A stretch of 63,359 nucleotides of DNA, taken from assembly GCF_000619945.1 (NCBI RefSeq), contig NZ_JHVC01000022.1:1-63359 (forward strand). Reading direction: 5' to 3'. The notes beneath the pieces were generated by a model. It was not told where the DNA came from. It saw nothing but the letters and a program-made list of their open reading frames with translations, and did not search any database. Position numbers and translations under genes: made by a program. This document shows positions 32,759 to 41,803 of this stretch, in pieces (position 1 is the stretch's first letter; every line of letters begins with the position of its first letter). The DNA is from Clostridium lundense DSM 17049 (GTDB lineage Bacteria > Bacillota > Clostridia > Clostridiales > Clostridiaceae).

Positions 32759-32965
32759 TTAATAATTCCCAAAATTTATGATAAAAATTAAGAAATAGTT
32801 TATTAGCTATAATTATAGTTGATAAGCTATTTTTGCTTTTATAAATTTAATTTAAACCAAATATTATTATATGGAAATATGCTTATACAATTGATGAAGT
32901 TTAAAATAAGCTTGATATTATAAAAATAATAGTAGAAATATGTTTATTTATCAATATAGTATATA
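32759..32965. other. Convergent intergenic gap
   Basis: About 200 AT-rich bases between the SLAP gene and the convergent transposase gene. An imperfect inverted repeat with arms GATAAGCTA/TAGCTAT-like lies near 32807-32829; otherwise I see nothing. Confidence 0.4.
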
Positions 32966-33910
32966 TTAGTAAGTAAATGAGTATTCATATAAAAAGCTGT
33001 CTAATATGATTTTATAATCCGGATCATTAGAAATAAGTTCGTAACCTTTACTACATAGTTTAGATAGATAAGATTGAGTATAATTACTAATTACTTGAGA
33101 TATCTGATTAAAAGTAAAATTGCAAAAACATCTCATAATTAAGACACAAATAGATCTATAAGCAGAAATTTTTTTATTATATTTTATATTAATTATAGTA
33201 CTATCTATATTACAAGATTTATAAATAAAGTTCATTACATCTTCAGGTTCTAAAGATCTTATTAAAGGAGTTTTTTCATTAATATAGTCTATAGAGTTTT
33301 TTAGGTGTTCATCTGATTTAACATCCCATTTAATATCTATTAATTTTGTAGCCTTAGATAATCTATTTTTTACAAAGTTATAGTATCGTTTTCGTGATAA
33401 AATTAAATCTTCATTAAAGTAATTAAGTATAGGATGGAAATCTATCAAATTAAATATGTTATCCTTATTTCCAAGGTATGTAGAATAACTAGAGTAATTA
33501 TAATTTTCTACACAGTTTTTATAACCTTTTATGTCTTTAGGATTATTATGAATATAAGCAGACATTAATATAATATCTGTATCTTTTTCTGCAATAATAC
33601 TTTTAAATCTATCAGAAAAAACATGTCCATAGCGATTATGTTTCTTATTATAGTATTGAGCATAGCTTTGATTAATAGAATGCATAAATTTACTTATATC
33701 AGCGCCATTTGAATGAATTAACAAATGGACGTGTGTATCCATTAAACAATAGGCAAATACTTTGAATAAAAAAATATCCTTATATTTTTTCAATATATTC
33801 AAAAATTTATCTTTATCACTTGAGTTTTTAAATAGGTTAAATTCTTTAAAACTCCTCATGGTAATGTGATATATTCCATTAAAACATTTTACTCTTGCAG
33901 TTCTAGGCAA
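32966..33910 (-). CDS. RAYT / IS200-like Y1 transposase (REP-associated type)
   Basis: The 314-residue protein matches the Transposase_17 (Y1_Tnp, PF01797) family of the REP-associated branch. Its N-terminus is MPRTARVKCFNGIYHITMR, the HUH motif is MDTHVHLLI (His-Val-His), and then come AQYYNKKHNRYGHVFSDRFKSI and SAYIHNNPK. A ~170-residue C-terminal extension follows that is helical and ends with an HTH-like stretch (FNQISQVISNYTQSYLSKL). HUH enzymes cut and join single-stranded DNA at hairpins next to a 4-base guide; RAYTs are thought to spread REP repeats. It is a single-copy gene here without IS ends. The start is TTG, with AAAGGATG upstream. The many GGGACAGTTCATGA copies around it are its likely substrates. 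Confidence 0.88.
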   Translation of the reverse strand: MPRTARVKCFNGIYHITMRSFKEFNLFKNSSDKDKFLNILKKYKDIFLFKVFAYCLMDTHVHLLIHSNGADISKFMHSINQSYAQYYNKKHNRYGHVFSDRFKSIIAEKDTDIILMSAYIHNNPKDIKGYKNCVENYNYSSYSTYLGNKDNIFNLIDFHPILNYFNEDLILSRKRYYNFVKNRLSKATKLIDIKWDVKSDEHLKNSIDYINEKTPLIRSLEPEDVMNFIYKSCNIDSTIINIKYNKKISAYRSICVLIMRCFCNFTFNQISQVISNYTQSYLSKLCSKGYELISNDPDYKIILDSFLYEYSFTY

Positions 33911-34039
33911 TTAAAACATCCTTTCTTATGAACTATTATTATCGTTATTATTATTTATTGACATATTTTATAAATATAAACAATATTATTTAACTTAGGT
34001 GATTATCTATTATTTTATTATCTATTATTATCTATTAAT

Positions 34040-34055
34040 CATCAACTGTCCCTTA
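34040..34055 (-). repeat. Variant dispersed repeat copy upstream of the RAYT gene
   Basis: On the minus strand AAGGGACAGTTGATGA differs from the core by one base inside GGGACAGTTCATGA. It lies 130 bases upstream of the RAYT start, in the same orientation as that gene. Confidence 0.7.
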
Positions 34056-34154
34056 ACAAAAGAAATGATTTATTAGTTGATTATATTTAAATTATCTTAT
34101 AAAATGAAAAAATAGATTTGAAAAATTATTTTAAAGAAATTTTGGAGGTTAAAT

Positions 34155-34706
34155 ATGAAATTTTACTCGTTATTTTTAGTTGCTCTAGCTCTTTCATTAG
34201 ATGCATTTGGGGTATCGCTTTCTATAGGATTGAATAGGCTAGCTACAAGAAAATATAAGGCATTATGTATTTTATCATTCGGATTTTTTCAATTTCTATT
34301 TTCTATATTGGGGGCTTATGCTGGTTTTTTATTTAATACATATATTGTCTCTGTTCCTAAGGTAATAGGAGGAATAGTAATAATGCTAGTTGGAATATTA
34401 ATGATTAAGGAAGGATTGGAAGATAAAGAAGAATGTGCACTTATAAAACCAGGTATGTGGATTATATTAGGCATTTCTGTTAGTATCGATGCTATGGTTG
34501 TAGGATTTACAGCTTTAAACAATATAGTAAGTGGATATATGATCTTAAAAGATACATTATTTATAGGTTTTATTACTATTATTAATTGTATATTTGCTTT
34601 TATTATTGCAAGATATCTAAAGAAAATTGAAATTATATGTAAGTATGCAGATTATATAGGAGGAATTATATTAATTATTTTTGGGTTAAAGATGGTATTT
34701 TTTTAG
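34155..34706 (+). CDS. MntP/YtaF-family membrane protein (putative Mn2+ efflux)
   Basis: The 183-residue protein has six predicted membrane helices in two similar halves. Each half contains an acidic motif in a helix (ALALSLDAFGVSLSIGL and LGISVSIDAMVVGFTAL), the mark of the DUF204 family, which includes the MntP manganese exporter and the sporulation protein YtaF. Length fits both. The ATG follows TTTTGGAGGTTAAAT. A Fur-family regulator begins 60 bases downstream in the same direction, which favours a metal-related role. I cannot tell MntP from YtaF by eye. Confidence 0.8.
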   Translation: MKFYSLFLVALALSLDAFGVSLSIGLNRLATRKYKALCILSFGFFQFLFSILGAYAGFLFNTYIVSVPKVIGGIVIMLVGILMIKEGLEDKEECALIKPGMWIILGISVSIDAMVVGFTALNNIVSGYMILKDTLFIGFITIINCIFAFIIARYLKKIEIICKYADYIGGIILIIFGLKMVFF

Positions 34707-34766
34707 AATTAACTAATTAACTACTTTTATGATATAATAATTGTAATAATATTGTAAGGTGATCAT

Positions 34767-35195
34767 ATGAATATAGAAGAATTTTTAAGAAACAACGGTA
34801 TAAAAGTAACCAAAGGTAGAATTAATATAATTGAAATATTGCAGGAATGTAATTCAGCGGTTACTGTAGAATATATTTATGAACAATGCAAAAATAGAAA
34901 TGTAAATTTAGACTTATCAACAGTATATAGAAGTTTAGAATTATTTAATAATAAGGATATTGTAGACAAATTTGATTTAGGTCATGGAAAATATAATTAT
35001 ATAATAAATCCTGATAAGCATAAACATATTCTTGAATGTACTGTTTGTCATAAAGAAGTTGAAATTGATTGTCCTATTCGCCAAGTAGAGGAACTTATAA
35101 AGAATAAAACTGGTTTTACAATTTCAGAAAACGAATTGGATTTAAAGTTAAAGGGCATTTGTAGAGATTGTGCTGTAAAAAAAGTTCATAAATAA
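34767..35195 (+). CDS. Fur-family metalloregulator
   Basis: The 142-residue protein has the Fur plan: a winged-helix N-terminus (KVTKGRINIIEIL, then LDLSTVYRSLELF as recognition helix), a hinge and a metal-binding C-terminus (PDKHKHILECTVCHK). Two CxxC pairs (CTVC and CRDC) would bind structural zinc. Such proteins sense Fe, Zn, Mn or peroxide; which one cannot be decided from the sequence. The neighbouring MntP/YtaF-like gene may be co-transcribed. The ATG follows AAGGTGATC. It converges with the next gene, with only 6 bases between the stop codons. Confidence 0.88.
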   Translation: MNIEEFLRNNGIKVTKGRINIIEILQECNSAVTVEYIYEQCKNRNVNLDLSTVYRSLELFNNKDIVDKFDLGHGKYNYIINPDKHKHILECTVCHKEVEIDCPIRQVEELIKNKTGFTISENELDLKLKGICRDCAVKKVHK

Positions 35196-35201
35196 TTGGG
35201 A

Positions 35202-35531
35202 TTAAGGAACCTGGTATAGTTTTTTTACTTTCCAGATTCCTTTTGGACTTTTTTCTAGGAAAACATCATATTGAACTTTTTTATGAGGAGATTTTTTTTG
35301 CAAACCATTAACTCTCATTATAGCTAATCTTCCATCGGAGAAAGATAAGTGAAAGTCATTAATATCAAATAATTTATGAGAATTCAATAAACCTGTAGTC
35401 ATATATCTTTCAACAACATAGGTTATTTCTCGTGATTTATAATATATAATTCTATACCTTATTACGATGGATAATATTATGATAGCTGGCAATATTATAA
35501 ATATAAATTTAGATTTAGGCAATCTTTTCAT
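35202..35531 (-). CDS. Small membrane-anchored protein of unknown function
   Basis: The 109-residue protein has a basic N-terminus, one hydrophobic helix (~9-27) and an ~80-residue extracytoplasmic domain with a beta pattern (FHLSFSDGRLAIMRVNGL ... QYDVFLEKSPKGIWKVKKL). This pattern resembles the NTF2-like or lumazine-binding-like domains often found in small Firmicute membrane proteins, but I cannot name a family. The ATG at 35531 follows TAGGGGGAAA. It is convergent with the Fur-family gene. Confidence 0.7.
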   Translation of the reverse strand: MKRLPKSKFIFIILPAIIILSIVIRYRIIYYKSREITYVVERYMTTGLLNSHKLFDINDFHLSFSDGRLAIMRVNGLQKKSPHKKVQYDVFLEKSPKGIWKVKKLYQVP

Positions 35532-35674
35532 CTTTTTCCCCCTATAATAATGATAAAGTTCTAATAAATAGTAATAAGTTCACGATAATAATGTAAAGAT
35601 GAAATATAGTATAATATAATTATAGACTAAAAACATGTAATAGTAAATATATGGAAATAAAGAGGAGGATGAAT

Positions 35675-36073
35675 ATGAATTTTTCTTCATTAGTTTTAAT
35701 GGAAAGAGATAAGGAAAATAATCAATTTGTTAAAGAGCTTGGAAGTTATCAAGTAAATGATGGAGCTGAATATATAACAAAGATGTACTATGATGGGGAA
35801 AAAGTACATTTGTTTTTTGATACAAGAAAAGATGTAGAGGACTGGGAGTATACAGCAATATTTGATTTGTTTAATGATAGTGCTTTTATTGAGAGTGGAT
35901 ATGATATTGAAAATGAAGATAATGAATATAATCCCACATGGCATATAACTTTTGATTATATTGAAGAAGTAAATGTTATGGAAGAAAAATTGCAACGAAT
36001 ATGTACGTTAATTAAGGAACAGATGGAGAAAGTGTTTAAAGAAATACAAGGAAAGCAAGAGGAATATAAATAA
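35675..36073 (+). CDS. Acidic cytoplasmic protein of unknown function
   Basis: The 132-residue protein is acidic, with a beta-rich first part (SLVLMERDKENNQFVKELGS; KVHLFFDTRKDVEDWEYTAI) and a helical end (~100-132). There is no signal peptide, membrane helix or Cys motif. It may belong to a clostridial DUF family (a DUF6762-like protein is my best guess, weakly held). The start is chosen at 35675 because AGGAGG ends seven bases upstream; 35669 is possible. Confidence 0.7.
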   Translation: MNFSSLVLMERDKENNQFVKELGSYQVNDGAEYITKMYYDGEKVHLFFDTRKDVEDWEYTAIFDLFNDSAFIESGYDIENEDNEYNPTWHITFDYIEEVNVMEEKLQRICTLIKEQMEKVFKEIQGKQEEYK

Positions 36074-36277
36074 AATAATTATATGATTCGTGAAAAATAT
36101 ATAGATTTCTATAAAAATTAACTTTTTATGATATATTTACTGAAATAATAACAAATTTCTGTTAAGTACGTTGTTTTGGTATTTTATTTTATTTATTAGT
36201 GTGATATTATCATAATTAGATATTTTAACCATCTGGTTGTTAATTATATGTTAAATTAGGTTTAAGGAGAAATTGTT

Positions 36278-37336
36278 ATGAGGCTTGAATTTATAAATAG
36301 AGTAAGGGAGAACGACGTACTAGGTAAGAGTATTTTAACTAGTGATGGTAAAATTCTTTTAAAAGCAGGAATAAAACTTACACACAACTATATAACAAAG
36401 CTTCAGGAAATAGGAGTATTTTATGTATATGTAGAAGATGAAAGACTAGAAGATGTTCAGGTTGAAGATCAACAGTTAACTGAATTAAAACAAGTTACAA
36501 TGAAAAGTATGTCTAAAATAGTTAAAAATATTCATAGTTGTAATGGAAAAGAATTAAGACAATCCTTAGAAAGTGTTGAGGATCTAGTTGAATATATAAT
36601 TGACCTTGGAGATGTAAATAGAAGCCTTTATGATATAAAAACTTATGATAATTATACATATATGCATTCCTTGGATACTTGTATAATGACATCATTTTTG
36701 GGGCTTTCATCTAATTTCAAGGAATATGAATTAAAGGAATTAGGTGTAGGAGCAGTACTTCATGATGTTGGGAAAACTAAGGTGCCAAATAAAATTTTAA
36801 ATAAAAATGGTAAGCTAACAGAAGAGGAATTTAATGAAATTAAAAAGCATACAATATATGGTGGAGAAATAGTAAGAAAAACTGTATCAATGCCATATTC
36901 AATAATAGATATAGTGGAACAACATCACGAAAGGGTAGATGGTAGAGGGTATCCTTATGGTCTAGAAGGAAATAATATATCAAAATTTGCAAAGGTAGTT
37001 TGTATATGTGATGTATATGATGCAGTAAGTAATGACAGATGCTATAGAAAAAAATTTAATCCTAATGATGCTTATGAGCTTATACTTGCAGGGTCTGGGA
37101 CAAGCTTTGATGAAAATTTAGTGAGAAATTTCAAAAATACTTTTGCTATATATCCTTTAGGATGCTGTGTTAGACTTTCAAATGGTGAAGAGGGATATGT
37201 TATAAATCAAAATAAAGGTTTTCCAGATAGACCAGTTATAAGAATATTTTATGATAGCAAAACAAGATTGCCAATTCCGTTTTATGAGATTGATTTATTA
37301 AAAAATCCGAGTCTTGTCATAAATGCTATTGTTTAG
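36278..37336 (+). CDS. HD-GYP domain protein, probable c-di-GMP phosphodiesterase
   Basis: The 352-residue protein has an HD-GYP domain (~120-295) with the metal-binding HD pair (LHDVGKTKVPNKIL), the second histidine set (KKHTIYGGEIV; EQHHERVDGRGYP) and CDVYDAVSNDRCYR. The GYP signature is present as GRGYP. These enzymes cut cyclic di-GMP to pGpG or GMP. The first ~110 residues hold a short beta module (LTSDGKILLKAGIKLTHNYI) common to such proteins, and the end is a small beta domain (GCCVRLSNGEEGYVI). c-di-GMP controls surface protein and motility genes in clostridia, but nothing here ties it to a target. The ATG follows TTAAGGAGAAATT. Confidence 0.9.
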   Translation: MRLEFINRVRENDVLGKSILTSDGKILLKAGIKLTHNYITKLQEIGVFYVYVEDERLEDVQVEDQQLTELKQVTMKSMSKIVKNIHSCNGKELRQSLESVEDLVEYIIDLGDVNRSLYDIKTYDNYTYMHSLDTCIMTSFLGLSSNFKEYELKELGVGAVLHDVGKTKVPNKILNKNGKLTEEEFNEIKKHTIYGGEIVRKTVSMPYSIIDIVEQHHERVDGRGYPYGLEGNNISKFAKVVCICDVYDAVSNDRCYRKKFNPNDAYELILAGSGTSFDENLVRNFKNTFAIYPLGCCVRLSNGEEGYVINQNKGFPDRPVIRIFYDSKTRLPIPFYEIDLLKNPSLVINAIV

Positions 37337-37339
37337 AGT

Positions 37340-37374
37340 AAAAGAGCTTGCCTTTTATTAGGTAAAGCTCTTTT
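37340..37374 (+). terminator. Terminator after the HD-GYP gene
   Basis: AAAAGAGCT (37340-37348) pairs with AGCTCTTTT (37366-37374), with further imperfect pairing inside (TGCC/GGTA) and a T-rich end. Confidence 0.75.
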
Positions 37375-37536
37375 CTATAATAGAATAAATAAGTTCGCTA
37401 TAAAAATAAATTATATTTATTAAATATTAGTGAATATTAATATAAACTTTAAATATTAATGATATAATTTTAGTAAAAATAATAAGCTGTTTATGGTTTC
37501 TATTATTTTTAGTATTAATTTAAAGGAGAAACGCAC

Positions 37537-38556
37537 ATGAATCAAGATAATATTATAAAGTTTGTTGTAGAAAATGCTACAAGAGGCTTAGGGTATAATT
37601 TGATAGAGTTTAATGATAGTTGTATGGGCATTATTAGTCCTTGGGTATTGATTAAACAAGAGGACATGGGAATTAGTAGATGTATAATATTCTGTAATGA
37701 GGAATATGAAAATATAGATGATTATTGGATAAAACTTAATTTGAAAGATTATAGTAATACTGATTATTTAAATGTTTTAAAGATTGTTTTTACCCAAAAT
37801 GAAGAAAGAGCAAATATTAAAATTCATAACATAATTCAAGGACAGTCCATGAATAATTTGCAGATGCAAGGGTACATATTTTTAGATATGAACGTAGGTA
37901 AAGTTCTTTATTATACTAGCGGAAATGAAGAGTTAGTAAGCATAATAGGATATTATTTAAATGAATATAACATGAAGGAAAAGAATATTAGTACAAAAAA
38001 TAATAGGCCTATTTTAACATATATATTAATAGGTATTAACATATTTATGTATATAATTACTGCTCTGTTATCTGGAAATATAATAGATAGTAATATAAAT
38101 GTACTTGTATTTTTAGGAGCGAAGGTAAATCCATTAATACAAAGTGGGGAATATTACAGACTGTTAACATGTACCTTCTTGCATGGAGGAATTATTCATT
38201 TAGGACTTAATATGTATGCCTTGTATGCTTTAGGGCCGTCAATAGAAAGCATTTATGGAAGATGGAAATATATTTTGATTTACATTATTTCAGGTATAAC
38301 TTCTTCTATATTAAGTTATTTTTTATCTGATAGTATTTCTATAGGTGCTTCAGGAGCTATATTTGGTCTTTTAGGAGCGTATCTAATAATTGCTTTTAAA
38401 TTAAAAGATCAGGTAGGAAAAAATTTTGTTAGTAATATTATATCCGTTATATTTGTTAACCTTATAATAGGTTTTTCTGTAGCTAATGTGGATAACTTTG
38501 GACATATAGGTGGATTAATTGGGGGAGTAATTGTATCAGCATTAGTATGGAAATAA
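37537..38556 (+). CDS. Rhomboid-family intramembrane serine protease
   Basis: The 339-residue protein has a ~150-residue cytoplasmic N-terminal domain and a six-helix rhomboid domain. Its catalytic serine is S272 (GASGAIFG) and its histidine H323 (NFGHIGGLIGG); the HGG-x-x-HL-x-x-NM motif (FLHGGIIHLGLNM) is also present. Rhomboids cleave membrane-anchored substrates. The N-terminal domain resembles that of B. subtilis YqgP-like proteins only in position. Around residue 102 (QGQSMNN) the codons read AGGACAGTCCATGAAT, one base from the dispersed repeat core. The gene is followed at once by an inverted pair of those repeats. Confidence 0.9.
   Translation: MNQDNIIKFVVENATRGLGYNLIEFNDSCMGIISPWVLIKQEDMGISRCIIFCNEEYENIDDYWIKLNLKDYSNTDYLNVLKIVFTQNEERANIKIHNIIQGQSMNNLQMQGYIFLDMNVGKVLYYTSGNEELVSIIGYYLNEYNMKEKNISTKNNRPILTYILIGINIFMYIITALLSGNIIDSNINVLVFLGAKVNPLIQSGEYYRLLTCTFLHGGIIHLGLNMYALYALGPSIESIYGRWKYILIYIISGITSSILSYFLSDSISIGASGAIFGLLGAYLIIAFKLKDQVGKNFVSNIISVIFVNLIIGFSVANVDNFGHIGGLIGGVIVSALVWK
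37839..37854 (+). repeat. Possible dispersed repeat copy within the rhomboid gene
   Basis: AGGACAGTCCATGAAT differs from GGGACAGTTCATGAAT at two positions and is translated in frame. At this length chance cannot be excluded. Confidence 0.35.
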
Positions 38557-38557
38557 A

Positions 38558-38592
38558 GGGGACGGTTCATGCAATTTTTTCATGAACCGTCC
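38558..38592. repeat. Inverted pair of dispersed repeats (REP-like hairpin)
   Basis: GGACGGTTCATG (38560-38571) and CATGAACCGTCC (38581-38592) pair perfectly over 12 bases with a 9-base T-rich loop. Both arms carry the same A-to-G change (GACGG), so pairing has been kept by compensating change. It can also serve as a terminator for the rhomboid gene. Confidence 0.85.
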
Positions 38593-38618
38593 ATAGTTTT
38601 TTCATGCTGGATAATTAA

Positions 38619-40373
38619 TTAAGCCAAAGTTTCATGAACTGTCCCCAACATTTCTAGATCCTCATAGTGGAGAGTTTCTTTTTGAAGTAGTTTTTCTGTT
38701 AAGGCATTAAGAGATTCTTCTTCACTTTTTAGAAGTTGCTTTGTTTCTTCGTATAGATTGTCTACTAATTCTTTACATTCATTTATAATGTTATCTTTAT
38801 TTATATTAAGATTCATTAATTCTTGCATATTTAGAAGACCTATTGTTTCGCCCATACCATATTGAGTTATCATATGAAAAGCAATGTTAGTGCATTGTTT
38901 TAAGTCATTATGTGCTCCAGTAGTGATGTAATCTGCACCAAATATTAATTCTTCAGCAGCTCTTCCTCCTAAAAGTACCATTATTCTCTTTTTTAGATAG
39001 TCTTTATTTTGATATAGACTATCTTCAGGTATACTTAAGGTATATCCACCAGCACCCTTGGTACTTGGAATTATAGTAACCTTAGATACTTTTTCATTAG
39101 GGAGCATCTTTAAAGATACCAGAGCATGTCCAACTTCGTGGAAAGCCGTTATTTTTCTATCTTTCTCTTTTATATAATCCCTATTTTGCTTTTCGTAACC
39201 AGCTACAACAATTGAAAAAGCCTTATCCATATGATAGTTTTCTATAAACTTACTTTCTTCTTTACAGGCAAGTATAGCTGCTTCATTTACTAAGTTCTCT
39301 AATTTGGCACCAGAGAAGTAAGCAGTTTTTTGAGCCCATTCTTTTATATTCATATCTTTTATAGGTTTATTTTTTAGATGAAGATTAAGAATTTTTTCTC
39401 TTGCAGTTAAATCAGGTAATGATACTTCTATATGTCTGTCAAATCTACCAGGTCTTAGAAGAGCTTCATCAAGCATATCTAATCTATTTGTAGCAGCCAT
39501 AATTATAATGCCTTCTTTTTCATTAAAGCCTGACATTTCAGTAAGTAAAGCATTCAAGGTTTGATCCCTTTCATCAGAACCACCAGTTTTGGAATTATCT
39601 CTTTTTTTACCAATAGCATCTATTTCATCTATAAATATAACTGCTTTTCCATGACCTTTTGCTTTTTTAAATAATTGTCGTATTCTACTAGCACCAACCC
39701 CTACATAAACTTGAACAAAGTCGGAACCAGACATAGCGTAGAAAGGAACATTAGCTTCTCCAGCAACAGCCTTAGCTAAAAGAGTTTTTCCTGTTCCAGG
39801 ATCTCCATAAAGTATAATTCCTCTAGGCATTCTTGCACCATAAGAACTATATTTCTCAGGATTTTTTAGAAAATCTACTATATCCATTACACTTTCTTTA
39901 GCTTCTTCATTACCAGCTACATCATTAAATGTAAATGGAGCATTTTCTATAGCAGAGGCATCTAAGGAGTCGACGGATAGCATGCCTTTAGAAGTTATAT
40001 TAGAAGATCTAATTAGAGCAATCATTAAAGAAATAATTGATATCATAAATGAAGCCATAAATATTATTGATGGAGCATCTGAAGGACTGGTTTCTGAAAC
40101 CTCTACACCTTGTTTTAAAAGAGTTTCCTTAAAGTTATCTATTCTTGGATTATCTGTCTCGTATATTTTTCCATCGGACAATTTAACTTTTATTTTTGGA
40201 GTATCTGTAAAATAAACTGTAGATACTTTTTTCTTAGACATATCATTCAAAAATTCTACATAACTTTTATCTTTTGTTCCCATGAAATTGTAATTTATTC
40301 CTAATAGAAAAACTAAAGAAATTACTGCTGTAATGATAGGAATATAAATTTGTTTTTTCTTTATTTTATTCAT
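38619..40373 (-). CDS. ftsH: FtsH-type ATP-dependent zinc metalloprotease
   Basis: The 584-residue membrane protease has two N-terminal helices around a ~65-residue outer domain, and an AAA+ module: Walker A GDPGTGKTLLAKA, pore loop MSGSDFVQVYVGVGASRIR, Walker B VIFIDEIDAIG. A C-terminal peptidase has the zinc site HEVGH. It degrades misfolded or regulatory membrane proteins. It is shorter than usual FtsH (~640), lacking most of the variable tail. The last residues (...LGTVHETLA) are encoded by the dispersed repeat GGGGACAGTTCATGAA, so the present C-terminus is repeat-derived. ATG 40373 is preferred over 40388 because GGGGG lies 8 bases before it. Confidence 0.92.
   Translation of the reverse strand: MNKIKKKQIYIPIITAVISLVFLLGINYNFMGTKDKSYVEFLNDMSKKKVSTVYFTDTPKIKVKLSDGKIYETDNPRIDNFKETLLKQGVEVSETSPSDAPSIIFMASFMISIISLMIALIRSSNITSKGMLSVDSLDASAIENAPFTFNDVAGNEEAKESVMDIVDFLKNPEKYSSYGARMPRGIILYGDPGTGKTLLAKAVAGEANVPFYAMSGSDFVQVYVGVGASRIRQLFKKAKGHGKAVIFIDEIDAIGKKRDNSKTGGSDERDQTLNALLTEMSGFNEKEGIIIMAATNRLDMLDEALLRPGRFDRHIEVSLPDLTAREKILNLHLKNKPIKDMNIKEWAQKTAYFSGAKLENLVNEAAILACKEESKFIENYHMDKAFSIVVAGYEKQNRDYIKEKDRKITAFHEVGHALVSLKMLPNEKVSKVTIIPSTKGAGGYTLSIPEDSLYQNKDYLKKRIMVLLGGRAAEELIFGADYITTGAHNDLKQCTNIAFHMITQYGMGETIGLLNMQELMNLNINKDNIINECKELVDNLYEETKQLLKSEEESLNALTEKLLQKETLHYEDLEMLGTVHETLA
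38631..38649 (-). repeat. Dispersed repeat copy forming the end of the ftsH-like gene
   Basis: On the minus strand GGGGACAGTTCATGAA (38646-38631) is an exact core copy. It is translated as part of LGTVHE, ten codons from the FtsH-like stop. Preceded by TT rather than TA, so it does not create a stop. Confidence 0.9.
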
Positions 40374-40388
40374 ATAACTAACCCCCAT

Positions 40389-40702
40389 AAATTTAGTTTA
40401 TTTAATATTAAAAAAATAAAAGCGAAGATTATAAACAAAATTTTATATTTTTTCGAACTCTTAAATGCTGATTAGTTAATAGTAATTATTGTGTACAATA
40501 ATATTATAATAATCTTTTATCTTAGTCCAATAAAAATCATAAATTTTGCTATAGTAATTTCTGAGAAAGTGTATTATAAGTGGTAATTAAAAATTAGATA
40601 GAATATTTAAAGGTATCCAATGACAGAACAAGGATATAAAAACTATATTGCAGAAATTATTTTTTACTGTATACTTTAAATATAAGAAATGGAGGGAATT
40701 TT
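40389..40702. other. Divergent intergenic region
   Basis: About 310 AT-rich bases between the ftsH-like gene and the DUF1232 gene. Promoters for both must lie here, but I see no convincing boxes, repeats or RNA elements. Confidence 0.5.
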
Positions 40703-41746
40703 ATGAGAATATCTGCAGTAAAAACTGTTTTGACCCAAGAAGATATATTAGGAATAATGCAAGAATATATAAAAGTAGAAGGATTGTCTTTTGAGAATTT
40801 AATTATTGATGATTTTATAATTTTGGAAGGAACATATAAAAAGGCAATTAACATACCATTTAAAGTAAAGTTAGGACTTGGAAATATAAAAGATAATATA
40901 TTAAATGTAAAAATATTTAGCGTTAGTATAGCTAAATTAGGTATTTTAAAAGGAATTAAAAATTTTGCTTTGAAAAAATTGTTAAAGGAATTTGAAGAGT
41001 ATGGTGTAAAGGTAGAAAAGGAAACTGTATCTTTAGATCTCAATGGGGTTTCAAGATTTGTACCATTCTTCTACTTTAATTTAAATAAAATAACTATAAA
41101 TAAAGGAACATTAGAAGCAGAAATAGAGAATATAGTATATGCAGAGGATAAAGAGACTGTTGATATAAAACAAAAAGATAAGGAATATAAGGTTCCAGAA
41201 GATTGCTATACTAAGCTTAGAGAAAATATAGAAGAAAAGGTGCCAGACAAATATGAAATGCTTGTAGAGTATGCTATGATTATACCCGATATTATTGCTT
41301 TATTATGGAGAATATTTAAAGATAATAGGGTAAGTGTTGTTGCCAAGGGAAAGGCTGTAGGGGTAATAGGTTATTTAGCAATGCCTTTTGATATAATACC
41401 GGATTTTATTCCTTTTATAGGTAAAATTGATGATGTGGCAATAGCTTTTTATGGCTTGAATTCCATAATAAATGATATACCTGAAGAGATAATACTAGAA
41501 AACTGGCAAGGAGATAAAAATATTATACTTACTGTAAGAGAAGGAGTAAAATATATATCACAAATAGTTGGAAGTGAAAATGTGGCTAAGTTGCTTAGTA
41601 CTATTAAAAGCTTGTCCAAACCAAATAATAAAGAAGAAAAGAAAATAGTTAAAGAGAGTAATGAATTAAATACAGATACGGATAAAGATAAAGAGTGTAC
41701 AAGCACTGATAAGAATGAAGGTACTTGTAAAGATAAGAATGTATAA
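40703..41746 (+). CDS. DUF1232 (YkvA-type) protein with a two-domain layout
   Basis: The 347-residue protein has an N-terminal beta-rich domain of unknown type (~1-150), a short linker and a DUF1232 (PF06803) region (~215-275). The latter shows two hydrophobic helices around the conserved AVGVIGYLAMPFDIIPDFIP and IGKIDDVAIAFYGLN motifs. DUF1232 proteins are small membrane proteins of unknown role; the extra N-terminal domain is unusual. The C-terminus is a charged low-complexity tail (~310-347) with two Cys. The ATG follows ATGGAGGGAATTTT. A gap of 57 bases separates it from rnhA. Confidence 0.8.
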   Translation: MRISAVKTVLTQEDILGIMQEYIKVEGLSFENLIIDDFIILEGTYKKAINIPFKVKLGLGNIKDNILNVKIFSVSIAKLGILKGIKNFALKKLLKEFEEYGVKVEKETVSLDLNGVSRFVPFFYFNLNKITINKGTLEAEIENIVYAEDKETVDIKQKDKEYKVPEDCYTKLRENIEEKVPDKYEMLVEYAMIIPDIIALLWRIFKDNRVSVVAKGKAVGVIGYLAMPFDIIPDFIPFIGKIDDVAIAFYGLNSIINDIPEEIILENWQGDKNIILTVREGVKYISQIVGSENVAKLLSTIKSLSKPNNKEEKKIVKESNELNTDTDKDKECTSTDKNEGTCKDKNV

Positions 41747-41803
41747 ATAATGTAAATGTGGATAATGTTAATATAATGGGATAAAAGGGAGGATTAAGGG
41801 TTG

